A program made the position numbers and the translations under genes. From positions 1-64,000 of the forward strand of contig NZ_BAGA01000145.1 of assembly GCF_000308595.1 (NCBI RefSeq): DNA of 64,000 nt. Direction: 5' to 3'. Numbering within the stretch: the first letter of the stretch is position 1; the number at the start of each line of letters is the position of its first letter. Source of the stretch: Nocardia higoensis NBRC 100133 (GTDB lineage: Bacteria > Actinomycetota > Actinomycetes > Mycobacteriales > Mycobacteriaceae). A model generated the notes under the pieces. The model was not told the origin of the DNA. It worked only from the letters and a program-made list of their open reading frames with translations, and made no database searches. Of the stretch, positions 1 to 9,176 are shown one piece after another.

Positions 1-2142
1 GTGGTGCCCAGCGCCGTGTTCCTGTTCGCGTATTCGACCGTCTCGGTGCCCGAGCCGGGCGACCTCAAGACCAACCAGGTCGCCACGATCCTCGCCCAGG
101 ACGGCAGCACCGTCATCAGCAAAGTGGTCCCGCCGCAAGGCAATCGCACCGATGTGACCATCGAGCAGATCCCGCCGCACGTCCGCAACGCGGTCATCGC
201 GGCCGAGGACCGGGACTTCTACACCAACCCCGGCTTCTCGATCTCCGGCTTCGCGCGCGCGGCCCGCGACAACATCATGGGCAAGGAGAGCGCGGGCGGC
301 GGCTCGACCATCACCCAGCAGTACGTGAAGAACGCGCTGGTCGGTGACGAACGCTCGCTCGAGCGGAAGCTGCACGAGCTGGTCATCTCGGCGAAGATGG
401 CGCGCCAGTGGAGCAAGGACGAGATCCTCGCCGCCTACCTGAACACCATCTACTTCGGCCGCGGCGCGTACGGCATCGACGCCGCCGCCAAGGCCTACTT
501 CGGTAAGCCGGTGCAGGAACTCACCGTCGCCGAGGGCGCGGTGCTCGCGGCCACCATCCAGCTGCCCTCGCTGCTGGATCCGGAGCAGAATCCGGAAGGC
601 GCCAAGACGCGCTGGGGCTACGTGCTCGACGGCATGGTCTCCAGTGGCAACCTCGACGCCACCGAACGCGCGAATCTGCAGTACCCGCAGGTGGTCTCGC
701 TGGCCGCGACCCAGGAGGAGGCCGGCCTCAACTCCGGCCCCGAGGGCCTGATCAAGAACAAGGTGCTCGCCGAACTCTCCGAGGCGGGCATCAGCGAGCA
801 GCAGCTCAACACCTCGGGCCTGCAGATCACCACCACCATCGACGCCAAGGCCCAGCAGGCCGCCGTCGAGGCCGCCGTCTCCAACCTGAAGGGCGAGCCC
901 GAGCAGTTGCGCACGGCGGTGGTCTCCATCGATCCGCACACCGGCGCGGTGCGCGCCTATTTCGGCGGCACCGACGGCAACGGCTACGACTTCGCCAACG
1001 CGGCGCTGCAGACGGGTTCGTCGTTCAAGTCCATCGGCCTGGCCGCGAACCTGGAACTCGGCATCCCGCTGTCGCAGATGTACGACAGCTCGCCGCTGAC
1101 CGTGCACGGCATCAAGATCACCAACGTCGAGGGCGAGGACTGCGGTACCTGCACCATCGCCGAGGCGCTCAAGCGGTCGCTGAACACCAGCTTCTACCGG
1201 ATGCAGCTGGACATGCAGAACGGCCCGGAGAAGATCGCCGACATGGGTCACCGCCTCGGCATCCCGAAGGAGCTGCCCGGCGTCGGCGCCACCCTGACCG
1301 AGCCGGACGGCTCCGGCCCGAACAACGGCATCGTGCTCGGCCAGTACCAGGCCCGCCCGATCGACATGGCCTCCGCCTACGCCACCCTGGCCGCCTCCGG
1401 CGTCTACCACGCCCCGCACTTCGTCTCGCGGGTCGTGACCGCCGACGGCCAGGTGCTGCTCGATCGCGGCGAGGTGCCCGGCGAGCAGGTGGTCTCCGCC
1501 GCGGTCGCCGACAACGTCACCGCCGCCATGCGACCCATCGCCGCCTGGTCGCGCAATCACGGACTGGCGGGCGGACGCGAGTCGGCCGCCAAGACCGGCA
1601 CGGCGCAGCTCGGCGACACCGGGGAGAACAAGGACACCTGGATGGTCGGCTACACCCCGTCGCTGTCGACGGCGGTCTGGGTCGGCTCGGTGGACAACTC
1701 GCCGCTGCGCAACTACTCGGGCGGGATGATCTACGGCTCCGGCCTCGCCTCCGACATCTGGAAGGAGACGATGGACGGCGCACTGGAGGGCACCGAGAAG
1801 GAATCCTTCCCGAAGCCCGCGCCGATCAAGGGCCAGGCGGGCGTCCCGGACTACACCGCGCCGTACACCCCGCCGTCCACCACCGAGGCGCCGCCGTTGC
1901 TGCCCCCGGTGGTCATCACCCCGTCACAGGTGGAGATCCTGCCCGGCATCACCATTCCGGTGCCCGGCGTCGCGCCCGCCCCGCAGCGTCCGCAGCAGAC
2001 CCAGCAGCAGAGCCCGCCGCGCAACGACGATCCGGGCCCGCTGCCCGGTCAACCGGTGGCACCCACCGCCGGCGCCGGCTCCCCGGGCAATTCCCGCCCG
2101 GGCAACGGCAACACCAACAACGACGACTCGTCCGAGCGCTGA
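1..2142 (+). CDS. ponA1: Bifunctional penicillin-binding protein, PonA1-like (5' end cut by window)
   Basis: Class A penicillin-binding protein that polymerises and cross-links peptidoglycan at the outer face of the membrane. The frame is open from the first base, so the cytoplasmic N-terminus lies upstream and the GTG at base 1 is probably not the start. A hydrophobic membrane segment begins the visible part. The transglycosylase domain follows, with catalytic Glu69 in AAEDRDFY and GGSTITQQ. The transpeptidase domain has SSFK (Ser340, Lys343), SLN (393-395) and KTGT (531-534). The tail is rich in Pro, Gly and Asn. Being followed by a GT87 gene and, beyond the island, by rpsF-dnaB, it matches the M. 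tuberculosis ponA1 locus. The family is certain; the PonA1 assignment rests on gene order. Confidence 0.93.
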   Translation: MVPSAVFLFAYSTVSVPEPGDLKTNQVATILAQDGSTVISKVVPPQGNRTDVTIEQIPPHVRNAVIAAEDRDFYTNPGFSISGFARAARDNIMGKESAGGGSTITQQYVKNALVGDERSLERKLHELVISAKMARQWSKDEILAAYLNTIYFGRGAYGIDAAAKAYFGKPVQELTVAEGAVLAATIQLPSLLDPEQNPEGAKTRWGYVLDGMVSSGNLDATERANLQYPQVVSLAATQEEAGLNSGPEGLIKNKVLAELSEAGISEQQLNTSGLQITTTIDAKAQQAAVEAAVSNLKGEPEQLRTAVVSIDPHTGAVRAYFGGTDGNGYDFANAALQTGSSFKSIGLAANLELGIPLSQMYDSSPLTVHGIKITNVEGEDCGTCTIAEALKRSLNTSFYRMQLDMQNGPEKIADMGHRLGIPKELPGVGATLTEPDGSGPNNGIVLGQYQARPIDMASAYATLAASGVYHAPHFVSRVVTADGQVLLDRGEVPGEQVVSAAVADNVTAAMRPIAAWSRNHGLAGGRESAAKTGTAQLGDTGENKDTWMVGYTPSLSTAVWVGSVDNSPLRNYSGGMIYGSGLASDIWKETMDGALEGTEKESFPKPAPIKGQAGVPDYTAPYTPPSTTEAPPLLPPVVITPSQVEILPGITIPVPGVAPAPQRPQQTQQQSPPRNDDPGPLPGQPVAPTAGAGSPGNSRPGNGNTNNDDSSER

Positions 2143-2218
2143 TCCACGAGCTCGGACGGTGGTCGCCGCGGGCACCGGCGGTCGATCGGCCACGGCTACC
2201 GGGAGGCCGGTAGCCTCG

Positions 2219-3955
2219 GTGGACGTGACCGATCGAGACCTGGTGAACGAACACAGAGGCCTCGCCCGGACGGTCGGGACACCGCAGAGCAGACCGCGGC
2301 CCGCCTCGCCGGCGCCGCTGGCGGCCGACCTGCGCTCGGACGACGAACGCGACCGTCCCAGCCGCACCGATTCGCTGACCGCGCAGGCGAGCACGGTCAT
2401 CGGCGGACCGGTCGGCGACCACGCGCTGATCGGCCGGGTCCGGTTCTGGACCCCGCTGCGGGTGCTGTTCGCCTTCGCGCTGGTCTTCCTCGCGCTGGGC
2501 TGGGCGAGCAAGGCGGGCTGCCTGCAGCAGACCGAGACCGCCGACGGCACCCTGGCGCTGGACTGGTACGACGGCCGCCAATACGTGGCCATGTGCTATT
2601 CCGACACCGTCCCCCTCTACGGCGCCGAACGGCTCGACGAGGGCGCGTTCCCCTACAAGAAGTCCTGGGTGGAGCAGACCCCCGACGGCGGCACCGAGAC
2701 CAGGTACATGGAGTATCCGGTCCTTTCCGGTCTGTACCAGTACGTGTCGATGCAGATCGCCAAGACCTGGGACGCGCTGCCGCTGCCGGGCGCACTCCAG
2801 GTCGTCATCTATTTCAATGTGGTGGCCGTCGGCCTGGCGATGGCCTGGCTGGTCACCGTGTGGGCCTCGGCGATGCTGGCCGGGCGCCGGATCTGGGATA
2901 TCGCGCTGCTGGCCTGCTCACCGCTGGTGATCGTGCACGCGTTCACCAATTTCGACGCCCTGGCAACGGCTTTCGCCGCGATCGGTCTGCTGGCCTGGGC
3001 GCGCAGACAGCCGCTGCTTGCCGGTTTCCTGCTCGGTCTCGGCGGCGCGGCGAAACTGTATCCGCTGCTGTTGCTGGGCCCCATCGTGATCCTGTGCGTG
3101 CGAGCCGAGCAGATGCAGCGCCTGCCGAACCCGCGCCCGACCACCCGCCTGCGCGATATCGACGGTCCGGGCCCGGCGCTGCACTGGCTGGGCGACCTCG
3201 GCTACCGGGTGCGGTTCTGGAGCCTGCGCCCGCTCGGCGCGGCGGCGGTGACGGTGGTGGCCGCGGGGCTCACCTGGCTGCTGGTGAATCTGCCCATCGC
3301 CGCGCTGTTCCCGCAGGGCTGGCGTGAGTTCTTCCGGCTCAACACCACCAGGCACGCCGATCCCGACTCGATCTACAACGTCATCAGCTCCTTCACCGGC
3401 TGGGCCGGGTTCGACGGGCCGCTCTCGCACGGCGAGACCCCCTCGGTGCTCAACGCGGTCTCGCTGCTGCTGTTCGTCGCGGCCTGCGCCCTGATCGCCT
3501 ATCTCGCGCTCACCGCGCCGCGTCGTCCGCGGCTGGCCCAGCTGTGCTTCCTGGTGGTGGCCGCCTTCCTGCTGACCAACAAGGTGTGGAGCCCCCAGTA
3601 CTCGCTGTGGCTGGTGCCGCTGGCGGTGCTCGCGCTGCCGCATCGGCGAATCCTGTTGACCTGGATGACGATCGACGCGCTGGTCTGGGTGCCGCGGATG
3701 TACTACTACCTCGGCACCGGCGCCAAGGGCCTACCGGAACAGTGGTTCACCGGCACGGTGATCCTGCGCGACCTCGCGGTGATCGGCCTGTGTGTGCTGA
3801 TCGTGCGGCAGATCTACCGTCCCGAGGAGGATCTGGTGCGCCGCGACTGGCAGGACGACCCGGTCGGCGGAATCCTGAACCGGGCGCCGGACCCGCTGCT
3901 GCCCTGGCTGCCGCAGTGGTTGCGGCCCCGGCCGGCTCCGCTCCGGGTCACCTGA
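2219..3955 (+). CDS. GT87-family membrane glycosyltransferase (DUF2029, Rv0051-like)
   Basis: Polytopic membrane protein of the GT87 family, whose actinobacterial members use polyprenyl-phosphomannose for lipoglycan or cell-wall mannosylation. The visible signature is CYSDTVPLYG, MEYPVLSG, GAAKLYPLLLLGP and NKVWSPQYSLWLVPL, with about ten hydrophobic segments. The GTG at 2219 is chosen because GGAGG lies 12 bases upstream; an in-frame GTG at 2159 would add 20 residues. Directly after ponA1 it corresponds in position to Rv0051 of M. tuberculosis. It shares all four motifs with the inverted gene at 18249-19619, so the two are paralogues. The mannosyl substrate and acceptor cannot be read from sequence. 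Confidence 0.85.
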   Translation: MDVTDRDLVNEHRGLARTVGTPQSRPRPASPAPLAADLRSDDERDRPSRTDSLTAQASTVIGGPVGDHALIGRVRFWTPLRVLFAFALVFLALGWASKAGCLQQTETADGTLALDWYDGRQYVAMCYSDTVPLYGAERLDEGAFPYKKSWVEQTPDGGTETRYMEYPVLSGLYQYVSMQIAKTWDALPLPGALQVVIYFNVVAVGLAMAWLVTVWASAMLAGRRIWDIALLACSPLVIVHAFTNFDALATAFAAIGLLAWARRQPLLAGFLLGLGGAAKLYPLLLLGPIVILCVRAEQMQRLPNPRPTTRLRDIDGPGPALHWLGDLGYRVRFWSLRPLGAAAVTVVAAGLTWLLVNLPIAALFPQGWREFFRLNTTRHADPDSIYNVISSFTGWAGFDGPLSHGETPSVLNAVSLLLFVAACALIAYLALTAPRRPRLAQLCFLVVAAFLLTNKVWSPQYSLWLVPLAVLALPHRRILLTWMTIDALVWVPRMYYYLGTGAKGLPEQWFTGTVILRDLAVIGLCVLIVRQIYRPEEDLVRRDWQDDPVGGILNRAPDPLLPWLPQWLRPRPAPLRVT

Positions 3956-3967
3956 GCGACCCGAGCG

Positions 3968-5500
3968 TCACTCCGAGCGCAGCAGACGGGACACCCGCTG
4001 CGGATCGCGCGGCAGCACATCCAGTTCCAGGTACCAGGCGCTGCCGGTCCACGGGTCGAACATCGGGGTGTCGGTCACGGTCGGCAGGTGCCTGGCGTGC
4101 TGGGACAGCGCGGAGACCGCGTCGTCGGGGACGGCGATCTCGTCGGTGCCGACGATGAGGATCGAGAGCCCGATGAGATCGCCGCAACCGGTGAGCGTCA
4201 GCAGACGCTGGGCGTCGATCGCCTGATATCCGTGCGGGAAATCCGAGACCACCAGCACCCGCTGCTCGGCGGGCGGGGTGAAAGCACCACCCTGATAGGC
4301 CATTTCGGCCAGTTCGGCCGCTTGGGTGAGAGCGCGCAACCGGTCCGAGATCCTGGTGTGGTCGGTGATCGGCGGACCGGCCAGCACGGGCGCCAGCGCG
4401 GGCAGCAGGGCGGTATACGCGCCGGTGAGATCGATGACATCGATACGCGTGGCCTTGCCGGGATCGACGGCGAGCAGCCGGGCCAGCAGCGCACCGACCA
4501 CGGGTGCGGCGGCGGCCGAAATCTCGGCGTCGATCCACAGCGGCCGGGTGAGCGGCACGGGCACGCAGTACGGGATGCGCAACGCGCCCCGGTCGGGAGC
4601 GTAGAGCTCGCCGATCCTGATGCCGTCGGCGGCCGCGGGCGGGTCCTGCCAGGCCGGTGAGTTCCAGGCGGCCAACGCGGGCGGCAACCGGAGTTCGGCC
4701 TCGGCCAGCTCGCGGGTGAGCTGTTCGCTGTCTCGGCGGTGATTCTCCCCGGCGGTGACCGCCAGTTCCTCGGCACGCCGTTGCGCGGCCCGTCCGGCCG
4801 CCTCGGCCGCGGGGGTGTTGCGGGTGGCCGGGTCCGATACCGCCGCCGACAGTTCGTCGTCGAGGCGTTTGGCGGCGTAGTCCCTGGCCGCGACGAGCGC
4901 CGCGGCCGAGCGGGCCGCGTCCTCGAAGATCATCCACAGCCGTTCCAGCCCGTAACCGACCTCCACCTCCGGACCGCCGTCGGGAGCATGGGTGCGCCGC
5001 GGGCTCGCGCCCTGCTCCTGTTCGGACTCGTCGACCTCGATGCCGTGCGCGGGCAGCAACACCGGCAGACCGCCCGCGTACCCCTGACCGACCGCGCGCA
5101 CCTTCCAGTCGGCACCGCGCCGGTACAGCTCGAGGCAGATCAGCGCGCTCTCCCCCGCCGCCGGTTCGATGTCGAACCGCACCAGCGCGTCGTCGTCGAC
5201 GTCGGTCAGCACCGTGCGGACCCGGCCGAGCGCGCGCCGCGGATCCTCGGCGCTGACCACGAGCAGCACCGCCGCCGCGCCGGCGCGCAGGTCGGCGAGA
5301 GTCACCTCGAGGCGCGCGCCGGACAGCCGCACCCCGTCGGTTCCGGTCTGGTTGTAGAACACGAAATCCGCGTTCCCGGCGCAGCGCAGATCCTCGCCGA
5401 CGACCAGCGCGCAGACGTCCAGCTCGGTATCGGCCTGCGCCCGGAACGCCACCGTCCGGGCGGCCAGCGCGACGTTCTGGCCCGCCTGGAGTCGAGTCAT
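3968..5500 (-). CDS. TerD-like protein with coiled coil and FtsK/HerA-like C-terminal domain
   Basis: 510 residues. Residues 1-170 form a TerD-like beta domain (FVFYNQTGTDG, ELYRR, GQGYAGG) but lack the acidic GDNRTGEGEGDDE-type calcium loop of true TerD. Residues about 190-290 are rich in Ala, Glu and Arg and likely coiled coil. Residues about 310-490 (PVPLTRPLWID, IDVIDLTG, VLVVSDFP) resemble the FtsK/HerA ATPase fold, but no GxxxxGKT Walker A is visible. The start at ATG 5500 follows a GGAGGGG ribosome site; the frame is also open further upstream, without family similarity. It lies 31 bases after the two-domain TerD gene and is probably co-transcribed. TerD membership is well supported, the ATPase-like part less so. 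Confidence 0.8.
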   Translation of the reverse strand: MTRLQAGQNVALAARTVAFRAQADTELDVCALVVGEDLRCAGNADFVFYNQTGTDGVRLSGARLEVTLADLRAGAAAVLLVVSAEDPRRALGRVRTVLTDVDDDALVRFDIEPAAGESALICLELYRRGADWKVRAVGQGYAGGLPVLLPAHGIEVDESEQEQGASPRRTHAPDGGPEVEVGYGLERLWMIFEDAARSAAALVAARDYAAKRLDDELSAAVSDPATRNTPAAEAAGRAAQRRAEELAVTAGENHRRDSEQLTRELAEAELRLPPALAAWNSPAWQDPPAAADGIRIGELYAPDRGALRIPYCVPVPLTRPLWIDAEISAAAAPVVGALLARLLAVDPGKATRIDVIDLTGAYTALLPALAPVLAGPPITDHTRISDRLRALTQAAELAEMAYQGGAFTPPAEQRVLVVSDFPHGYQAIDAQRLLTLTGCGDLIGLSILIVGTDEIAVPDDAVSALSQHARHLPTVTDTPMFDPWTGSAWYLELDVLPRDPQRVSRLLRSE

Positions 5501-5531
5501 CGCTCCCCCTCCGATGTTCGTGCCCGGCGGG

Positions 5532-6794
5532 TCAGAGGAAGCGGCCCAGCTGCGGAATCGCCTCGCCGGGATGCTTGGCCTGGAATCCCTCGCCGAGCGC
5601 CTGCATCTTCCACTCCACGCCCGCCCGGTAGACCTTCGCCATCGCCATCGCGGTGAACGGCATGCCGCCGGCGAGGGTGTAGCGGGCCAGCTCGGCATTG
5701 TTGGAGCCGTCGACCAGGCGGCAGAAAGCGTTCTTGACCTGCTCGAAAGTGTGTCCCTTGTAGGAGGTCACGATGAACAGCAGGGTGGTGATGTGCGCGG
5801 GCACACGGGTCAGGTCGACCAGGATCACCTCGTCGTCGCCGTCGCCCTCGCCGGTCAGGTTGTCGCCCTGGTGGCGCACCGAGCCGTCCTTGGACGACAG
5901 CTGCCCGTAGTAGGCGAAATCGGCCGGATTGCCGTCGGCGAACATGATCACCGAAGCGTCCAGATCGATGTCGACGGTGCGGTTTCCGAACATGCCCCTG
6001 GTCGTCGCCGGATCCCAGCCCAGGCCCATCTTCACGAAGGTCAGCGCGGTGCCGCCCTCCTTGCGCAGGGTGACCCGCTGCCCCTTCTGCAGACTGATCG
6101 GGCGATCCTTGTGCAGGCTCACCTCACCGGTCGGCGCCGCGGCCTGCCCTTGCGGCGGATACTGCTGTCCCTGCGGCGGGTACTGCCGAGTGGGCGGTGG
6201 ATACCCGGCCTGCTGCCCGTACTGCGCGGGCGGCACCTGCTGGGTCGGCGGCGGTACCTGCTGGGTCGGCGGGGCCTGCTGGGGCGAGGGCGAGTCGACG
6301 TGCACGCCGTGGTCGGTGACCAGCGCGGCGAATCCGCCCGCGTAGCCCTGCCCGACCGCGCGGACCTTCCACGCGCCCTGCCTGCGGTACACCTCCAGCG
6401 CGATGACGATCGACTCCCGGTCGAGTCCCTCGATCCGGTACTCGTAGAGCCGGTTCCCGTTCGGGTCCGAGACGATCGCGGTCGGCGGTGCGAAGGCGCC
6501 GAAGCCGGCGTTCGCGTCGTCGAGGGTGATGACCGCGCGGATCTGATCGATATCGGCGGGGATCGCGCCCAGGGTGATCGACAGCGAGGCGGCCTGCCCG
6601 CCCGGGCCGGGCACCAGCTTCACACCCGGGCCGATGGGCTGGTTGTAGAAGACGAAATCCGCGTCCGTGCGGACCTTGCCACGATCGGTCACCAGCAAGG
6701 CGGACAGGTCCGCCGGTGCGGTCAACTGCACGGAGATCACCAGTCCGTCGGTGCTCAGCGGACCGTTCTGCCCCTTGGCGAGTGTTGCGGACAA
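5532..6794 (-). CDS. Tandem TerD-domain stress protein
   Basis: 420 residues from a TTG start at 6794 (protein begins SATLAKGQNG; GAAGGG lies upstream), carrying two TerD domains. The first (about 1-165: ADFVFYNQP, EVYRRQGAWKVRAVGQGYAGG) lacks the acidic loop. A Pro/Gln/Tyr-rich linker of about 60 residues follows. The second domain (about 230-415) keeps the metal-binding signature DIDLDASVI and GDNLTGEGDGDDEV. TerD proteins bind calcium and associate with the membrane stress complex containing TerC. The gene is divergent from the AIM24 trio, with about 200 bases between, and upstream of the TerD-FtsK-like gene. An upstream extension to 6881 is open but has no good start context. Confidence 0.88.
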   Translation of the reverse strand: MSATLAKGQNGPLSTDGLVISVQLTAPADLSALLVTDRGKVRTDADFVFYNQPIGPGVKLVPGPGGQAASLSITLGAIPADIDQIRAVITLDDANAGFGAFAPPTAIVSDPNGNRLYEYRIEGLDRESIVIALEVYRRQGAWKVRAVGQGYAGGFAALVTDHGVHVDSPSPQQAPPTQQVPPPTQQVPPAQYGQQAGYPPPTRQYPPQGQQYPPQGQAAAPTGEVSLHKDRPISLQKGQRVTLRKEGGTALTFVKMGLGWDPATTRGMFGNRTVDIDLDASVIMFADGNPADFAYYGQLSSKDGSVRHQGDNLTGEGDGDDEVILVDLTRVPAHITTLLFIVTSYKGHTFEQVKNAFCRLVDGSNNAELARYTLAGGMPFTAMAMAKVYRAGVEWKMQALGEGFQAKHPGEAIPQLGRFL

Positions 6795-7001
6795 GGTCGA
6801 CCCTTCGCTCGTCGGTGCGTTCGACTGCCACTCTACGAGAAAGCGCCGCGGTGCGGACCGGCCTGAAGGCCCGGCGGGCAACCCGTTGTCGCTCGCAAGC
6901 CGTCCTCACCGGGAATCGATCGGTTAGTGTTGCGGCACATGGACCGGGCGCGGGTTGCCGCGGCCGGTGATCGGCGGACCAGACAGCAGGCAACCACCCC
7001 T

Positions 7002-7625
7002 ATGGCGCAACTTTTCGAACATTCGAAGAAGGTGATCGAGGCCCATCTCGCGGGCACCAGCATCCGCGCGATATCCGGATCGATGATCGCCTACGAAGGC
7101 AATGTGTCGTTCAAATCGGCGGGCTTCGGCGGCGGCGACGGTGTGCTGGCCGGTCTCAAGCGGCGAGCGACCGGCGAAAAACTGTCGCTGATGGAGTGCT
7201 CCGGCAACGGCCGGGTCTTCTTCGCCGTCAATGGCCAGAACGTCACCGTGGTGAACCTCAACGGCGAGACCCTGCAGGTGGAATCCCAGCAGCTGCTGGC
7301 CTTCGCCGGAAATCTGCGCACCGACGTGCGTTTCGCCGGAGTCGGCGGAGCGAGTTCGGGCGCGGGCCTGTTCACCACCACGGTCACCGGGCAGGGTCAG
7401 GTCGCGCTGCTCTCGGCGGGCGGTCCGCTGATCCATCTCGAGGTCTCCCCGCAATATCCGCTGGTGGTCGACAAGGACGCCTTCGTCGCCGCGCAGGGCA
7501 ATGTCAGCAGTTCCTTCGTGACCGACATGTCCTGGCGTACCTTCGCCGGCTCCGACGGCGGCGAGGCGTTCTCGCTGCGCTGGGACGGCCAGGGCGTGGT
7601 ATTGATCCAGCCGGCGGAACGGTAA
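7002..7625 (+). CDS. AIM24 family protein, first of three tandem copies
   Basis: 207 residues of the AIM24 (DUF124/TIGR00266) beta-helix family; the biochemical function is unknown. Visible family features are an early SMIAYEGNVSFKS motif, a central GLFTTTVTGQGQVAL stretch and a C-terminal VDKDAFVAAQGNV, then GGEAFSLRWDGQGVV. The start at ATG 7002 (MAQLFEHSKK) fits the conserved core; a start at 6927 is open but adds a basic, non-conserved leader. It heads an operon of three paralogues with 11 and 19 bases between genes and is divergent from the TerD genes. Other actinobacteria also carry AIM24 near terD; a role in membrane or protein quality control is speculation. Confidence 0.85.
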   Translation: MAQLFEHSKKVIEAHLAGTSIRAISGSMIAYEGNVSFKSAGFGGGDGVLAGLKRRATGEKLSLMECSGNGRVFFAVNGQNVTVVNLNGETLQVESQQLLAFAGNLRTDVRFAGVGGASSGAGLFTTTVTGQGQVALLSAGGPLIHLEVSPQYPLVVDKDAFVAAQGNVSSSFVTDMSWRTFAGSDGGEAFSLRWDGQGVVLIQPAER

Positions 7626-7636
7626 GGGGAGCGCCG

Positions 7637-8335
7637 ATGTTCGAGCAGGTCAACGGCAAAGTCGTCAAGGTCGACGTGGGCGCGGCCGGCGGCGTGGTCG
7701 CGCGCACGGGCGCGATGCTGTTCTACCAGGGCGATGTCTCGTTCGCCCCGCACCAGATCCCCGGCGCGCAAGGCATGGGCGGCGGCGGCCTGATGGGCAT
7801 GGCGGGCCGGATGATGTCCGGTGAGCACGAACGCACCATGCTCGCCCAGGGCAGCGGTCAGGTGCACTACGGTTTCGCCGGGCTGGAGGTCCACGTCGTG
7901 CACATGCAGCCCGGCGCCGCCCTGCGCGTGGAAGCCTCCCGCCTGCTGGCCAATACCGCGGGACTGCAGGCCTCCATCGTGTCGGTGGCCGGTTCCGGCG
8001 GTGGTGGCGGCGGCGGTGGCGGTCTCATGGGCGCGCTGCGCGGCGCGGCGGGCGGTGCGCTCACCGGGCAGGGCATGTTCACCACCCAGCTGTCCGGGCA
8101 CGGCTCGGCGGTGCTGCTCGCGCACGGCGGGTTCCTGGAACTGCAGGTGGGCGGCCCGAATCCGGTGGTGGTCGACCCGCAGGCCTTCGTGGCCGCGTAC
8201 GGCAATGTGAACACCGAGCTCAAGGCCGCCCTGAGCTGGCGCGATGCCGTGGGACGCGGGTCCGGCGAGGCGATGCAGCTGCAGTGCACCGGGCAGGGCG
8301 TCGTCTACGTGCAAGCCTCCGAGGAGAAACTGTGA
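7637..8335 (+). CDS. AIM24 family protein, second tandem copy
   Basis: 232 residues, starting at ATG 7637 after a strong AAGGGGAG ribosome site in the 11-base gap. It is a paralogue of the preceding gene: GAMLFYQGDVSF, MFTTQLSGHGSAVLL, VDPQAFVAAYGNV and GEAMQLQCTGQGVVYVQ. It differs by two glycine-rich insertions (around GGGGLMGMAGR and a run of nine Gly before LMGALRG), which could be flexible or membrane-contacting loops. No signal peptide is visible. The three copies share the fold but are well diverged, so this is an old duplication rather than an assembly artefact. Confidence 0.85.
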   Translation: MFEQVNGKVVKVDVGAAGGVVARTGAMLFYQGDVSFAPHQIPGAQGMGGGGLMGMAGRMMSGEHERTMLAQGSGQVHYGFAGLEVHVVHMQPGAALRVEASRLLANTAGLQASIVSVAGSGGGGGGGGGLMGALRGAAGGALTGQGMFTTQLSGHGSAVLLAHGGFLELQVGGPNPVVVDPQAFVAAYGNVNTELKAALSWRDAVGRGSGEAMQLQCTGQGVVYVQASEEKL

Positions 8336-8354
8336 GCAGAGAAGTTGTGAGCCC

Positions 8355-9116
8355 ATGGCCCAGATCCTGAACCCGATGAATCTCGGTGAGAGCGACAACA
8401 TCCCGGGAAACAGTTACGCGTATTGCATCGACCTGAACAAGCCGTGGTTCATGCGCAAGGGCGCGATGATCGCCTACTACGGCCAGATGTCGTTCAAGGC
8501 GCTCACCCACGGCCTCGAGGGCCACCTCATGCACATGGTGTCGCGCAAGTTCAGCGCCCCGCTGTTCACCGGCGACTACGTCGTGGCGGAGGGCCACGGC
8601 AAGCTCGTCATCGGCGATCGCGGCTACGACATCAACTCCTACGACCTCGAGGACGGCAACCTCACCATCCGCGCGGCCAACCTGCTCGCCTTCGATCCCG
8701 GTCTGTCGCTGAACCAGTCCATCGTGCCCGGCTTCCTCACCCTGATCGGCACCGGCAAGTTCCTGGCCTCCTCCAACGGCCCGGTCATGTTCGCCGAACC
8801 GCCGCTGCGAGTCGACCCGGAATCGCTGGTCGGCTGGGCCGACTGCCCCTCGCCGAGCCACCACTACGACGAGGGCTGGATCAACGGGTTCCTGGCCGCA
8901 GGCGCGGCGCGCTTCGGCGTGAACTCCGGTGAGGAACGGCAGTTCGAGTTCACCGGCGCGGGCACCGTGCTCATCCAGTCCAGTGAGAAGGTGATGAGCG
9001 ACTCGATGCTGGTGCGCACCATCGAAGGTCAATTGCAGAGCGGCATCACCGTCGGCGGCCTGCAACGCCTGCAGGCGACCATCGCGGCGCAACTGGGTCA
9101 GCAGCAGGGCTACTGA
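8355..9116 (+). CDS. AIM24 family protein, third tandem copy
   Basis: 253 residues, start ATG 8355. The AIM24 core is visible as GAMIAYYGQMSFKALTHG, LLAFDPGLSL and the ending EFTGAGTVLIQSSE. This copy is longer at the C-terminus (about 30 residues, ending RLQATIAAQLGQQQGY, a likely amphipathic helix) and has an N-terminal NPMNLGESDNIPG lead. It closes the three-gene operon and is followed by a hairpin terminator before the convergent HAD gene. The divergence among the three copies suggests different partners or positions in one assembly; that is inference. Confidence 0.85.
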   Translation: MAQILNPMNLGESDNIPGNSYAYCIDLNKPWFMRKGAMIAYYGQMSFKALTHGLEGHLMHMVSRKFSAPLFTGDYVVAEGHGKLVIGDRGYDINSYDLEDGNLTIRAANLLAFDPGLSLNQSIVPGFLTLIGTGKFLASSNGPVMFAEPPLRVDPESLVGWADCPSPSHHYDEGWINGFLAAGAARFGVNSGEERQFEFTGAGTVLIQSSEKVMSDSMLVRTIEGQLQSGITVGGLQRLQATIAAQLGQQQGY

Positions 9117-9122
9117 CCGCGA

Positions 9123-9158
9123 CCGGCGCCCGCCCCGCGTCCGCGAGACGGGTGCCGG
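9123..9158. terminator. Hairpin between convergent AIM24 and HAD genes
   Basis: Ten-base arms at 9123-9132 and 9149-9158 pair with one G-U, with a 16-base loop, placed just after the AIM24 stop. There is no clear T-run, as is common for actinobacterial terminators. It could serve both strands. Confidence 0.55.
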
Positions 9159-9176
9159 TACCCGGATCGGCTGCCG

